A stretch of DNA of 64,000 bases from Thalassospira lohafexi (GCF_002844275.1 NZ_NXGX01000009.1:101925-165924); one strand, 5' to 3'; shown: positions 26,879 through 36,398, counted from the stretch's first letter. The notes: generated from the sequence alone by a model not told the origin. Made by a program: numbers and translations.

Positions 26879-28171
26879 ATGTCGGAAATTATTGCGCTTG
26901 ATTTTGGGACGACCAATTCCGTTTTGGCGGTGGCCGACAGTGCGGGAAATGTGCAATCGGCAAAGTTCGAAGTGGGTGCCAACAGTTTTGATACCTACCG
27001 CACCATCCTGTATTTCTGGGAAGAACAGGAACTGACCGCGCCGGGCGCACCAACCCATATGCAAAGCCGGTCGGGCCCGTTTGCAATTGCCGAGTATCTT
27101 CGTGAAAGTCACGATTGCCGATTGATCCAGTCGATGAAGTCATACCTTGCATCCAAGGATTTTGACGGCACGGATATCTTTGGCACGACCTATTCGATCG
27201 AAGATTTGATCGCGACGTTCCTCACGCAAATCCATCATTTCGCGCAGCACAGCCTTGGCTGGTTGGGCCAGCGGGTGATTTCCGGGCGCCCGGTGGCCTT
27301 TGCCGGAAGTAACCCGGATAATGATTTTGCCGAAATGCGCCTGCGCAGTGCCTATGAACAGGCCGGGTTTGACGTTGAGGCCATGGTGTTTGAACCCTTG
27401 GCGGCGTCCTATTATTACGGGCGGGAACTTGAAAAGGCCGAAACCGTTCTGGTTGCCGACTTTGGCGGTGGGACGAGTGACTTTTCGCTGATCCGCTTTA
27501 CGCCGGGTCTTGGCATGCGTGGCGTGCAACCATTGGCGCATACTGGCCTTGGCGTTGCCGGCGACCGGTTTGATTACCGCATCATCCAAAAGGCTGTCTG
27601 GCCACGCCTTGGCTTTGGCTCGGATTATAAATCGATGGGGGCGACCCTTCCGGTGCCGCGCCAATATTACACGGCATTTTCACGCTGGCATGAACTTGCC
27701 ATGATGAACCAGCCCAAAACCATCAATGAAATCAAAAGTCTGGTCCGCTCGGCCACCAAACCCGATGATATCGAGGATCTGGTGGCGATCATTGAAGAAG
27801 AAATGGGTTTCCACCTGTATCAAACCGTGTCGAAAGCCAAGGCTGAGCTGTCTGACAACGACAGCGCCTTACTGCAATTTTCCCACGGCGGGGTGGAAAT
27901 TGAAGAACGCCTGACGCGGGCTGATTTCGAAGCCGCGATTGCGCCAGACATGTCCGAGATTGAGATCGCCGCCAAACACTGCCTTGATCAGGCAGGCTTA
28001 AAAGCCGGTGACGTGTCCAAGGTGTTTATGACTGGCGGCACATCCTATGTTCCAGCAGTGCGCAAAATGTTTGAAGATGGCTTTGGTAAGGACCGCATCG
28101 AAATCGGCCAGCCGTTCCTGTCGGTCGCCCATGGCTTGGCCCTGATTGCGGCGGATGAGGGGATTGTTTGA
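26879..28171 (+). CDS. Hsp70-family protein, YegD-like
   Basis: The 430-residue protein has only the actin/Hsp70 ATPase fold. Phosphate loop 1 is IIALDFGTTNSVLAVADSAGN at residues 4-24. Phosphate loop 2 is LVADFGGGTSDFSLIRF near residue 190. The adenosine loop VFMTGGTSYVPAVRKMFED lies near residue 383. No long DnaK substrate-binding domain or C-terminal lid is present, so it matches the short YegD group, whose clients are unknown. The ATG at 26879 has GGAG eight bases upstream; an in-frame start at 26765 overlaps the glpX terminator and is unlikely. Confidence 0.85.
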   Translation: MSEIIALDFGTTNSVLAVADSAGNVQSAKFEVGANSFDTYRTILYFWEEQELTAPGAPTHMQSRSGPFAIAEYLRESHDCRLIQSMKSYLASKDFDGTDIFGTTYSIEDLIATFLTQIHHFAQHSLGWLGQRVISGRPVAFAGSNPDNDFAEMRLRSAYEQAGFDVEAMVFEPLAASYYYGRELEKAETVLVADFGGGTSDFSLIRFTPGLGMRGVQPLAHTGLGVAGDRFDYRIIQKAVWPRLGFGSDYKSMGATLPVPRQYYTAFSRWHELAMMNQPKTINEIKSLVRSATKPDDIEDLVAIIEEEMGFHLYQTVSKAKAELSDNDSALLQFSHGGVEIEERLTRADFEAAIAPDMSEIEIAAKHCLDQAGLKAGDVSKVFMTGGTSYVPAVRKMFEDGFGKDRIEIGQPFLSVAHGLALIAADEGIV

Positions 28172-28293
28172 AAAGGTGATCGAATTTATGGACGTGGACG
28201 AAACTGTGCTTTAAGCCATTTTCGACATTTGAAGTTCGAACTAGAAGACACACACGGCAGGTTTGGTGTGAACTGAATGCTCATGTGATTTAA

Positions 28294-28303
28294 GGGGGGG
28301 GGG
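28294..28303 (+). repeat. Ten-base poly-G tract at the ribosome-binding site of the MBOAT gene
   Basis: Ten consecutive G run straight into the GGAG that serves as the Shine-Dalgarno for the TTG start at 28309. A tract of this length is prone to slippage, and its length would change the ribosome-binding site or promoter spacing. Confidence 0.75.
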
Positions 28304-28308
28304 AGACT

Positions 28309-29835
28309 TTGCTATTTCATGAACTGGCGTTTTTATACGTGTTCATGCCTGTAACTATGGCGATTGCGATTTGGGCCGGGCGTAAAGACGATAAGTCCCT
28401 TTTCATATACTTTTTATGTGCAGCATCCCTTGTTTTCTATGGTTGGTGGAACCCGGTTTTTGTGCCGCTTTTGGTTATGTCAATCGTATCTAACTATTTC
28501 TTGGGTAATTTCCTCGTTAAATCTCGGGACGCCTCTCGGAAAAAGGCATTCCTTTTCTTGGGAGTGGCGGCAAACCTTCTGGTACTTGTTGTGTTTAAGT
28601 ATTTGGGGTTCTTTGCTGATATTATCGGGGATGCTTTTTCAGCCAAACCTGTTGTGCTTCAGTTAGAGCTTCCTCTAGGGATATCGTTTTTCACTTTTTT
28701 ACAAATTGCATACATTGTTGATGCCGCAAAGGGTGAGACTGTTCGTGACAAATTTGCCCCCTATTTTCTTTTCGTTACTTTCTTTCCGCATCTGATTGCG
28801 GGGCCATTGGTTCATCATAGAAGTCTGATTAGTCAGTTTTCACAGAAGATGACTAACGCTACTGAAAATCTATCGGTAGGGTTTACGATCTTTGTGATCG
28901 GTCTCTTCAAAAAGCTGGTTCTTGCTGATATTGTTGTCTACTGGTCTGACGCAGTTTTTAATGGTGCAGCAAATGGTGTTGCTCCAAGTCTGGTTGACAG
29001 CTGGGTTGGCGCCATCTCCTTTACCCTGCTGATTTATTTTGATTTTTCGTCCTATTCCGATATGGCGATTGGATTGTCGAAAATGTTGGGCATCCGTCTT
29101 CCTGAGAATTTCAATTCTCCCTACAAGGCGACCTCGATCATTGAATTCTGGCGGCGATGGCACATTACGTTGTCGAGTTTCCTGCGAGACTATCTTTACA
29201 TCCCCCTTGGTGGAAACCGTAAAGGTCAGATGCGCCGACATGTCAATCTTATGATTGTGATGCTTTTGGCGGGGCTTTGGCATGGTGCCAGCTGGCAATT
29301 CGTTCTTTGGGGCGGATTGCACGGCACATATTTGCTGATAAACCATCTGTGGGGATCGCAGAAACTTATTATACTTCCAAAACTTGTTGGGTTTCTAATA
29401 ACGTTTGTCGCGGTAGTTTTTGCTTGGATTCCATTTCGTGCGGAAACTTGGGATGCTTCGGTGTTGGTTCTGAAAGGGATGATTGGGCTGAATGGCATTA
29501 TTCTGCCGGTTCACTATGAAGCACTGCTGCCGAGTGCTGCTGCGCACGCGCTTGAAAGCCTTGGTGTTACGTTCTCTGCTCTTACTGTCTACGGCGGGTT
29601 GACACAATTAATATCTCTGGGAATGCTGCTGGTATTTGTCTGGGTTCTACCCAATACGCAGCAGATCATGGGACGATATGACGTGGTGCTGGAAAAACGG
29701 GCGAAACCCGTTCCCATCTGGATGTGTTGGAAGCCTTCCATTGCATCGGGATGTGTCGTCGCGGTTTTAGGCGCCTATCTTTGGATGTTGGGTTTGCAGG
29801 GAAAAGCTGGTGAGTTCATCTACTTTCAATTCTGA
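28309..29835 (+). CDS. MBOAT-family O-acyltransferase, AlgI-like
   Basis: The 508-residue membrane protein starts at TTG 28309 with LLFHELAFLYVFMPV, which matches the usual AlgI opening, so the TTG start is favoured over the ATG at 28345. It has about ten membrane segments. Marks of AlgI/DltB-type MBOAT proteins are LPLGISFFTFLQIAYIVD near residue 123, FPHLIAGPLVHH, WRRWHITLSSFLRDYLYIPLGGN near residue 283, and the invariant His in LLAGLWHGASWQFVLWGGLHG near residue 325. Such proteins pass acetyl groups across the membrane for O-acetylation of a polysaccharide. The next gene overlaps it and encodes a likely partner. Codon use is more AT-rich than in the neighbours. Confidence 0.9.
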   Translation: MLFHELAFLYVFMPVTMAIAIWAGRKDDKSLFIYFLCAASLVFYGWWNPVFVPLLVMSIVSNYFLGNFLVKSRDASRKKAFLFLGVAANLLVLVVFKYLGFFADIIGDAFSAKPVVLQLELPLGISFFTFLQIAYIVDAAKGETVRDKFAPYFLFVTFFPHLIAGPLVHHRSLISQFSQKMTNATENLSVGFTIFVIGLFKKLVLADIVVYWSDAVFNGAANGVAPSLVDSWVGAISFTLLIYFDFSSYSDMAIGLSKMLGIRLPENFNSPYKATSIIEFWRRWHITLSSFLRDYLYIPLGGNRKGQMRRHVNLMIVMLLAGLWHGASWQFVLWGGLHGTYLLINHLWGSQKLIILPKLVGFLITFVAVVFAWIPFRAETWDASVLVLKGMIGLNGIILPVHYEALLPSAAAHALESLGVTFSALTVYGGLTQLISLGMLLVFVWVLPNTQQIMGRYDVVLEKRAKPVPIWMCWKPSIASGCVVAVLGAYLWMLGLQGKAGEFIYFQF

Positions 29836-30697
29836 TCGTTACTTGGTGATTGTTCTCGTGGGGGGGCTCCTAGTACTCGCCTTTATTCTTCTCGGGTTGG
29901 AGTTGTTCCTTCGTAACCAGGCATCAGGCAGCGCTGGCGATAAGCAATATCGTGAGCGTTTCCTCCATGGTACGGCTCCTTGGGTTGCTTTTGGAGATTC
30001 GCATGTAGAGGGCGGTTTGCTCTCTGTTGCATGGTTGGACAATCTTGGAAAAGCGTCTGACAACCTTGAAACCATTTCGGATAAAGTATCGTTAAGGCTG
30101 CAGAGGGGCGGTTTACAAGGGGTAATACTGCCAGCTGATCCACAAATTTTCTCGTTCTACCGCCTGTCAGCAAAACAAGAAAACAGGATTGATGCTTTGC
30201 GGTCAGATCCTTCGGTTAGTTTGTTCATTCTCAACCCTAGTTATCGCCAATATCTGGAAAAGATCTTTTGGACGTTGGTGCAAAAACCAATACATTTTTT
30301 TGTCGGGGAAAATGAACGAACTGAACAATACGAGGAGGCCGATAGTTGGAACCGAACCATTGCAATAAGGGTGCAGTTGCATACGCCCGTACCAAACATT
30401 TTTGATCTTGATGCGGCGGATCAATACAGAAAAATGGTGCAGGCATTGAAAGCACATGGGCTGGCTGTTTGCCTAGTGAGATACCCAGTCTCACATGACT
30501 ACCTTCTCGCCGCACAGAAGTTGGATGGGTTTGAAAATGCGGAAAAATTCTTTAAATCGGTATCATCAAACTTGAATGCGCATTACGTAGACTTATCCGA
30601 AATCCTGCCAAATGAAATCTTTGATGACCCTGATCATGTGCCGTACTCTGCTAGAGGCGAGGTCACTGCCTTTGTGAAGGAGCGCTGCAATATATAG
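29810..30697 (+). CDS. Membrane-anchored SGNH-hydrolase-like protein, probable O-acetyltransferase partner
   Basis: The 295-residue protein begins at GTG 29810, overlapping the MBOAT gene by 26 bases. It has an N-terminal membrane anchor (residues 10-33) and then an extracytoplasmic domain. AFGDSHVEGG at about residues 59-68 matches SGNH block I with the catalytic Ser. DPDHVPYS near residue 275 supplies the Asp-x-x-His of block V. This is the layout of AlgJ/AlgX/PatB-type partners that move acetyl groups onto a polysaccharide. The whole protein is not closely recognised, and composition is AT-rich, so acquisition by transfer is possible. Confidence 0.75.
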   Translation: MSSSTFNSDRYLVIVLVGGLLVLAFILLGLELFLRNQASGSAGDKQYRERFLHGTAPWVAFGDSHVEGGLLSVAWLDNLGKASDNLETISDKVSLRLQRGGLQGVILPADPQIFSFYRLSAKQENRIDALRSDPSVSLFILNPSYRQYLEKIFWTLVQKPIHFFVGENERTEQYEEADSWNRTIAIRVQLHTPVPNIFDLDAADQYRKMVQALKAHGLAVCLVRYPVSHDYLLAAQKLDGFENAEKFFKSVSSNLNAHYVDLSEILPNEIFDDPDHVPYSARGEVTAFVKERCNI

Positions 30698-30839
30698 TAG
30701 GCGAAGCGAATTCGTTGAGAGCGGAGATTTAACCAGCCAGCATTATTTCTTATCCGTGACCCATTGACTTGCGCTGACTGCAGAAAATGAAGAAATTTTT
30801 GCGTTTTCTTCTTTAACCTGTAGATAAATTTGATGATTT

Positions 30840-31160
30840 TTATGAACACGAAAAATTCCTACCACACTGGATTTGCAAAAGCACGACAGCGGCGAAAAAT
30901 AATCCAACAGCCAAGCCGCTGAGCGCATAAAGCCAGATCGATATCGCATGGCGTTTGAAGATCCATGGCAGAATGCCGCCCATAAGACACAGGGCCGGGA
31001 AGGCGAGAAGGCTGTAAAACATCAGCTGGGTAATCGGATTGTTTTCCGATCCCGGTGCGTCAAACATCATTGGCGACATCATCACCATCGGCAGCGACAG
31101 AAGTGCACCAAGGATGGAGATGATCGTCAGGGTGATTCTCAGGCCTTTTTTGTGGGTCAT
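30840..31160 (-). CDS. Small four-helix membrane protein of unknown function
   Basis: The 106-residue protein has three to four hydrophobic segments (about residues 8-28, 45-68 and 72-97) separated by short charged turns. An MVMMSPMMFDAPGSENNP loop follows the first helix. It ends in CGRNFSCS. No family is recognised. It is transcribed towards the MBOAT/SGNH pair, with no partner gene on its strand. A start with a weak ribosome site lies at 31160. Confidence 0.6.
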   Translation of the reverse strand: MTHKKGLRITLTIISILGALLSLPMVMMSPMMFDAPGSENNPITQLMFYSLLAFPALCLMGGILPWIFKRHAISIWLYALSGLAVGLFFAAVVLLQIQCGRNFSCS

Positions 31161-31360
31161 TGCGCGTATCCATTTTTGTTATGGGGCCAGTGTGCACAAC
31201 TTTTGACGGCATGCAATCCGTTGTGGGCTGTGTGATGTTTTCCACGATGCGCAATCGCCCTTTCTTTTCAGCGTGTGCAATCACACCTATCTTGATGCGT
31301 AACGGACACGGTCGGCAACGGCATGCGAAGGTCCGCGTTTGAGATCAGGGAGAACGACCG

Positions 31361-31897
31361 ATGAGTATGGAAAGTGACACGCATGTCGTTGAACGGCTAA
31401 CCGGGCAAATTGTGCCCGCACTTCCCTTACCGGCAACAAACGGGCAGTCGGTTGATTTATCCGTCCTTTCCGGGCGCACGGTTGTCTATGCCTATCCACG
31501 TACCGCTGAGCCGGGAACGCCGTCTCCCGCCGGGTGGGACCAAATTCCCGGCGCCAAGGGCTGCACGCCGCAATCCTGCTCGTTCCGCGATCACGCCAAA
31601 GAACTCGCAGCCATTGGTGTCACCAACCTGTTTGGGCTTTCAAGCCAGAGCACGCAATACCAGCAAGAAGCGGGCGAGCGCCTTCATTTGCCGTTTGCGT
31701 TGTTGTCGGATGCCGATCATCGGTTCAAGGAGGCCATGGCAATGCCGGACTTTGAGGTCGAAGGTATGCGGCTGTTCAAGCGTCTGACGATGGTTTTGGA
31801 CGATGGCAAAATTACCAAGGTGTTCTATCCGGTTTCGGAACCTGCACAGGATGCCGACAACGTTTTGAAATGGTGCCGGGACAATCCATCGGCCTGA
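31361..31897 (+). CDS. Peroxiredoxin (AhpC/TSA family)
   Basis: The 178-residue thioredoxin-fold protein matches a branch of peroxiredoxins. In place of the usual PxxxTxxC, it has YPRTAEPG...GAKGCTPQSCSFRDHAKEL near residues 45-80; the peroxidatic Cys is the one in GCTPQ or QSCSF. The LFGLSSQSTQYQQEAGERLHLPFALLSD segment is typical of BCP/PrxQ-like proteins. It should reduce hydroperoxides in the cytoplasm. AGGGAGAA precedes the ATG. It lies just upstream of recJ on the same strand. Confidence 0.82.
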   Translation: MSMESDTHVVERLTGQIVPALPLPATNGQSVDLSVLSGRTVVYAYPRTAEPGTPSPAGWDQIPGAKGCTPQSCSFRDHAKELAAIGVTNLFGLSSQSTQYQQEAGERLHLPFALLSDADHRFKEAMAMPDFEVEGMRLFKRLTMVLDDGKITKVFYPVSEPAQDADNVLKWCRDNPSA

Positions 31898-32008
31898 TCT
31901 TTGACGCACGGGCGATTGTGATGGCTGATGGATTTCACCATTATTTGGGCCGAACTGTACGAGCCGAAAAATTATCCAGTTTAAGCTGACCCAAGATTGC
32001 GCTATTTC

Positions 32009-33805
32009 ATGGGCATGACAGATCATGCGTTTGAAAAGACTTTTATGGGGATCGAACGATCCGCGACCGGAAAATGGTGGCGGGAGCGCGATCTGGATGA
32101 GCGGCTTGGCATTACCATTGCCCAGCGGTTCGGGGTGCCCGAAATTGTCGGGCGGGTGATGGCATCGCGCGGCATTGGCCTTGATGATGCCAAAAGTTTC
32201 CTGTCGCCAACTTTACGCGATTTGATGCCCGATCCATCCTCGTTAAAGGATATGGACAAGGCCGCATCGCGTATTGCCGATGCGATTGAAGCGGGCGAGA
32301 AGCTTGCCGTTTTTGGCGATTATGACGTTGATGGCGCCACCAGTACCGCGTTGCTGAAACGGTTTTTCCGCGCCCTTGGCGCCGATGTGCCCGTCCATAT
32401 TCCCGACCGTATGAAAGAGGGCTACGGCCCCAATGCCCCGGCATTGCTGGAATTGCAGCGCAACGGTGCCAACCTGATCCTGACCGTAGATTGCGGCGTG
32501 ACGGCCTATGCCCCGCTGCAAGAAGCCAAGGATGCCGGGATCGAGGTCATCGTGGTCGATCACCACGCGGCCGAGCCGGAATTGCCGCCTGCGGTGGCGG
32601 TGGTCAATCCAAATCGGTTGGATGATGAAAGTGGTCTTGGTAATCTGTGTGCCGCTGGTGTGGCGTTTTTGCTGTGTGTGGCGATGTTGCGCGAATTGCG
32701 CAGCCGGGGTTGGCTTGAAAAGGCTGGCATTCGTGCGCCTGATTTACGGAGCTGGCTTGATCTGGTGGCGTTGGGCACGGTGTGTGATGTTGTGCCGTTG
32801 CGCGGGCTTAACCGTGCCTTTGTCACGCAGGGGCTTAAGGTCATGCGCCATCGGTCCAATGTTGGTATGACGGCACTGGCCGATGTCGCCGGGGTCAATG
32901 AAACACCGAGTGCCTATCACCTTGGCTTTGTCCTTGGACCGCGTGTGAACGCCGGTGGGCGCGTTGGCGAAAGTTTCCTCGGTACAACCCTTCTTTCAGG
33001 CGAAAACCCCGCAGAGGCGCAGGATATCGCCCGCAAGCTTGATGAATATAACCGTGAGCGCAAGGCGATTGAGGATATTGTCCTTGATCAGGCAATTAGT
33101 GCCGCCGAAGGAAAGTCAAAAGTCGGATCAATGGTTCTGGTCGGCGGCGAAGATTGGCATCCCGGCGTGATTGGCATTGTCGCAAGCAGGCTTAAGGACC
33201 GTTATCACGTACCATCCCTGGTGATGGGGATGGTCGATGGGGTCTATAAGGGATCGGCGCGATCTGTGCGTGGTATTGACCTTGGGGCGGCGGTCATTGC
33301 CGCACGTCAATCGGGTCTTCTGATCAATGGTGGCGGGCACGGCATGGCGGCGGGCTTTACCCTTGATCCTGAAAAGCGCGATGCGTTTGAAGCGTTCCTT
33401 GAAGAACGTTTTGCCAAGATCATTGCCGAAAATGATATTCGCCCGACCATCACGGTCGATGGTGCGCTTCATGCGGCAGGGGCGACGCTTGATCTGGTTG
33501 AGGCGCTTGAAAATCTGGGGCCATTTGGGGCGGGCAATGCCGAACCCCGGTTTGTCTTTGTTGATTGCCGGGTGATCAAGGCTGACGTGGTCGGGGCTGA
33601 TCATGTGCGCTGTATCCTGACCGGATCGAACGGCAAGGGGCGGCTTAAGGCCATTGCATTTCGGTGTCTTGATAACGACATGGGCCAGACGCTTATCAAG
33701 CATGGCGGGCGTCCGTTGCATATCCTTGGGCATTTGCGGCGCGATAGCTGGCAGGGGCGCGAAGGTGTTCAGTTGATGATTGATGATGTCTCCCTGCCGG
33801 GATAA
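32009..33805 (+). CDS. recJ: Single-stranded-DNA-specific exonuclease RecJ
   Basis: The 598-residue protein is RecJ, a 5'-3' exonuclease of recombination and mismatch repair. DHH-family motifs are clear: FGDYDVDGATSTALLKRFF near residue 100, LTVDCGVTAY, and VDHHAAEPELPPAVAVVNPN near residue 185. The DHHA1 region LINGGGHGMAAGFTL is at about residue 440, and a C-terminal OB-fold follows. The frame is open from 31997; the ATG at 32009 (or 32015) is taken as the start, with a weak ribosome site. recJ downstream of hom and glpX is a common alphaproteobacterial arrangement, here with other genes between them. Confidence 0.96.
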   Translation: MGMTDHAFEKTFMGIERSATGKWWRERDLDERLGITIAQRFGVPEIVGRVMASRGIGLDDAKSFLSPTLRDLMPDPSSLKDMDKAASRIADAIEAGEKLAVFGDYDVDGATSTALLKRFFRALGADVPVHIPDRMKEGYGPNAPALLELQRNGANLILTVDCGVTAYAPLQEAKDAGIEVIVVDHHAAEPELPPAVAVVNPNRLDDESGLGNLCAAGVAFLLCVAMLRELRSRGWLEKAGIRAPDLRSWLDLVALGTVCDVVPLRGLNRAFVTQGLKVMRHRSNVGMTALADVAGVNETPSAYHLGFVLGPRVNAGGRVGESFLGTTLLSGENPAEAQDIARKLDEYNRERKAIEDIVLDQAISAAEGKSKVGSMVLVGGEDWHPGVIGIVASRLKDRYHVPSLVMGMVDGVYKGSARSVRGIDLGAAVIAARQSGLLINGGGHGMAAGFTLDPEKRDAFEAFLEERFAKIIAENDIRPTITVDGALHAAGATLDLVEALENLGPFGAGNAEPRFVFVDCRVIKADVVGADHVRCILTGSNGKGRLKAIAFRCLDNDMGQTLIKHGGRPLHILGHLRRDSWQGREGVQLMIDDVSLPG

Positions 33806-33914
33806 TTTACATGCTATACAAGTAGATATGCTGTTTTGTTGCCTTGATGGTGAATGCTTGGTAAATAGGGAAGGTGAACCTATCCCTTAGGGTGGAAGTG
33901 ATGGCCCGCACGTG

Positions 33915-34811
33915 ATGCCAAAGCAACATGATAGCACGTCTGTAAACCGCCAGGGCGACGGGGGCCGTGCTTGTCGCTGGTGCTGTCGGTTTGTTGCGCT
34001 GTTTACCGTGATTCTGGGGGCATTGTTCATTGCATTGCCAGGCCGGGCACAGTCCGGGTCGATTGATGGCAGTGATCCGGCAAATATCGTGGATGCGCTT
34101 GATGTCACGCTTTTGACCGAGGAATATCCACCATTTAATTTCCTTGAAAATGGCCAGTTGCGCGGTGTTGGTGCCGAAGTGGTTCAGGCGATGGCCGGGC
34201 AAATCGGTTATGGCAGACATATTGAAGTGCTGCCATGGAAACGCGTAATTTTGCGGCTTGAGGAAGACGCCAATATTGGCGTGTTCTCCATGACACGCAC
34301 CCCGCAGCGCGAAGATATGTATTCCTGGGTGGGGCCGATTGTGCGCACCAATGCGGGGATCTATCAACTGGTGGACCAACCCAACCCGGTGCGCTCTATT
34401 GATGATCTTCGGAGTGCTAAGGGGATCGGGGTGCAGGCCGGTGGTGCAGACGAGGTGGCGTTGCGGTCCTATGGGTTTGACAACCTCGAGCCCATTCATA
34501 ACCCGCGCGGGGGCGTTTTGATGCTTGCATCCGGCCGGATAGCGCTTCTGGTGTCTTCCGACATCGAACTGTTCCGCCAGATCGGCGACACGTCGGTGAC
34601 GCGCGACCAGTTGCAGATGGTTTATGGCTTTGCCAGCGCGGATTTGTATCTGGCGTTTTCAAAGCAAACGCCGCCATCCGTTGTAAAGGTCTGGCAAAAA
34701 GCGTACGACCGTATTGTCGAAAGCGGGCAGTTCGACCGGATTTTGGCGCAATACGGCGTGTCCACAAATCAACATCCTTTGTTTGAGGGTAGTCTGGCAC
34801 CCGGCCAATAA
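33915..34811 (+). CDS. Orphan periplasmic solute-binding protein (SBP_bac_3 type)
   Basis: The 298-residue protein has a long basic N-terminus, a signal peptide core (about residues 26-42, cleavage near GRA-QSG) and a family-3 binding domain. Recognisable parts are LTEEYPPFNFLENGQLRGVGAEVVQAMAGQIGY, EVLPWKRVILRLEEDANIGVFSMTRTPQREDMY and GVQAGGADEVALRSYGFDN. It is the third such protein in the window without a transporter gene next to it. A GTG at 33912 is an equal alternative start. Its ligand is unknown; an amino acid or small organic acid is likely. Confidence 0.8.
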   Translation: MPKQHDSTSVNRQGDGGRACRWCCRFVALFTVILGALFIALPGRAQSGSIDGSDPANIVDALDVTLLTEEYPPFNFLENGQLRGVGAEVVQAMAGQIGYGRHIEVLPWKRVILRLEEDANIGVFSMTRTPQREDMYSWVGPIVRTNAGIYQLVDQPNPVRSIDDLRSAKGIGVQAGGADEVALRSYGFDNLEPIHNPRGGVLMLASGRIALLVSSDIELFRQIGDTSVTRDQLQMVYGFASADLYLAFSKQTPPSVVKVWQKAYDRIVESGQFDRILAQYGVSTNQHPLFEGSLAPGQ

Positions 34812-34929
34812 GGGGCGGGCCATAAACCGCCGGGTATAAAATCCGTTCTGTAAACAGCGTGATGCGCATATTTGCCCTGTGCGGCAAAGACTTGCCGTAA
34901 TCTCAAGATGGGATTATGCCAGACACATC

Positions 34930-36186
34930 ATGACACAGCACCCCACGACGCCATCCTTATCTTCTTCTCACGGTCTCAAAGCCTTTTTGACGGTTTTGAT
35001 CCCGATCCTTCTGGCATTTTCACTCAGTCAGTTTTTCAGATCCGCTCAGGCACTCCTCGCAGAACCGCTGCGCGTGGAGCTTACGGTTTCGCCAGAACAG
35101 CTTGGTCTGATTTCCGGCAGTTTTCATTTTGCCTTTGCCCTGATGCAAATTCCGGTTGGCGTTATGCTGGACCGTTATGGCCCGCGGTTGACCAACGGTT
35201 GCCTGATGTTGGCAACGGTGGTTGGCGTTTTGATTTTTGCCAATGCGCAAAGCGTCGTCGGATTGATGATCGGGCAGGCGGTAATTGGACTGGGGTGCTC
35301 GGCGGCATTTATGTCTGCCCTTGTTCTGGCTGCACGCTGGGTCGCGCCGGAAAAGTTTGCGGCCACATCGGGCCTGATTGTGTCGTTTAGTTTGCTCGGC
35401 GTTCTGGCATCGGCAACACCATTGGCCGCCTTGGTCGAAACCCATGGCTGGCGCATGGTTTATTACGGGTTGGCGGGATTGAGCGTTTTTGCCGTGATCC
35501 TTGATTTCCTATTGGTGCGCGATACGCCGCCGGGCCGGGCCAAGACCGACCAGAAGGGCGAAACCGTTGTTGAGGCCCTGCGCGGGATGGTTTCGGTCTG
35601 GAAAAATCGACAGGTCTGGCTTTTGTGCGGCGTGGCGTTTTTCAGCTATCCGACGATCCTGACGGTGCGTGGGCTTTGGGGCGGCCCTTATTTGCATGAT
35701 GTGTTTGATCTGGGGCCGGTCGGCGTTGGGAATATCCTTCTGATCATGACGATTGGTATGATCCTTGGGCCGCCAACCTATGGGCAATTATCACGCAAGT
35801 GGGCGGGCAAGACACATGGCTTGATCGTCTTTGCGGTGCTGGTCGGGGCGGTGACATGTTTGCTACAGGCGTTTGTGGGCCCTGTGGGGATTGGTGTGGC
35901 CGCGTTGTTGCTTTTGCTGCATGGTTTCCTTGGCAGCAGTGCGACGCTTAACTACGCCGCCTCGCGTGAGGCTGTTGCGGAACATCAGATCGGCCGCGCC
36001 CTGACGACGATCAATCTCGCGACCTTTGCCGGGTTGTTTGTCCTGCAGGGCATTGCCGGATTGATCATCGGGCGGTTCGATGCCGGTGCGCCTGACGGGT
36101 ATCGCTGGATGTTTATTTTTCTTGGGATTGGTCTTGGTCTTGCGGGAACCTGTTTCTGGTTCGGTGCACGGCGCAAAAAAGGATAA
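34930..36186 (+). CDS. MFS transporter
   Basis: The 418-residue protein has about twelve membrane segments and the major facilitator signature GVMLDRYGPRLTNGC near residue 75. A second-half counterpart is GQLSRKWAGKTHG. It resembles general MFS transporters of small organic solutes, and no family-specific motif allows a substrate call. An in-frame GTG at 34879 is possible, but the ATG at 34930 gives the usual short cytoplasmic N-terminus. It stands alone ahead of the tRNA-Glu cluster. Confidence 0.85.
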   Translation: MTQHPTTPSLSSSHGLKAFLTVLIPILLAFSLSQFFRSAQALLAEPLRVELTVSPEQLGLISGSFHFAFALMQIPVGVMLDRYGPRLTNGCLMLATVVGVLIFANAQSVVGLMIGQAVIGLGCSAAFMSALVLAARWVAPEKFAATSGLIVSFSLLGVLASATPLAALVETHGWRMVYYGLAGLSVFAVILDFLLVRDTPPGRAKTDQKGETVVEALRGMVSVWKNRQVWLLCGVAFFSYPTILTVRGLWGGPYLHDVFDLGPVGVGNILLIMTIGMILGPPTYGQLSRKWAGKTHGLIVFAVLVGAVTCLLQAFVGPVGIGVAALLLLLHGFLGSSATLNYAASREAVAEHQIGRALTTINLATFAGLFVLQGIAGLIIGRFDAGAPDGYRWMFIFLGIGLGLAGTCFWFGARRKKG

Positions 36187-36369
36187 TATCGAAACGTTCG
36201 TCCATGCGGCTGGGTTGTCGCAACATGCTTCAATCCTTATTTGGAAGGACGAAACGCGAAATAAACCACCCGGTTAAACAAGGAGGCTTGGTTTTTCCGG
36301 GATTTGGCCGGTTATGGCCCTATTTTGGGTGAGGGATTAAAAAAAACGTCACAGGGGCGAAAAAGCCGC

Positions 36370-36398
36370 TTGACCTTACCCGACCCAATCGCTAAAAA
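36370..36398 (+). promoter_or_regulatory. Promoter of the tRNA-Glu cluster
   Basis: TTGACC at 36370-36375 and TAAAAA at 36393-36398 are separated by 17 bases. A GC-rich stretch follows, ahead of the first tRNA at 36420, as is usual for stable-RNA promoters under stringent control. Confidence 0.6.
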
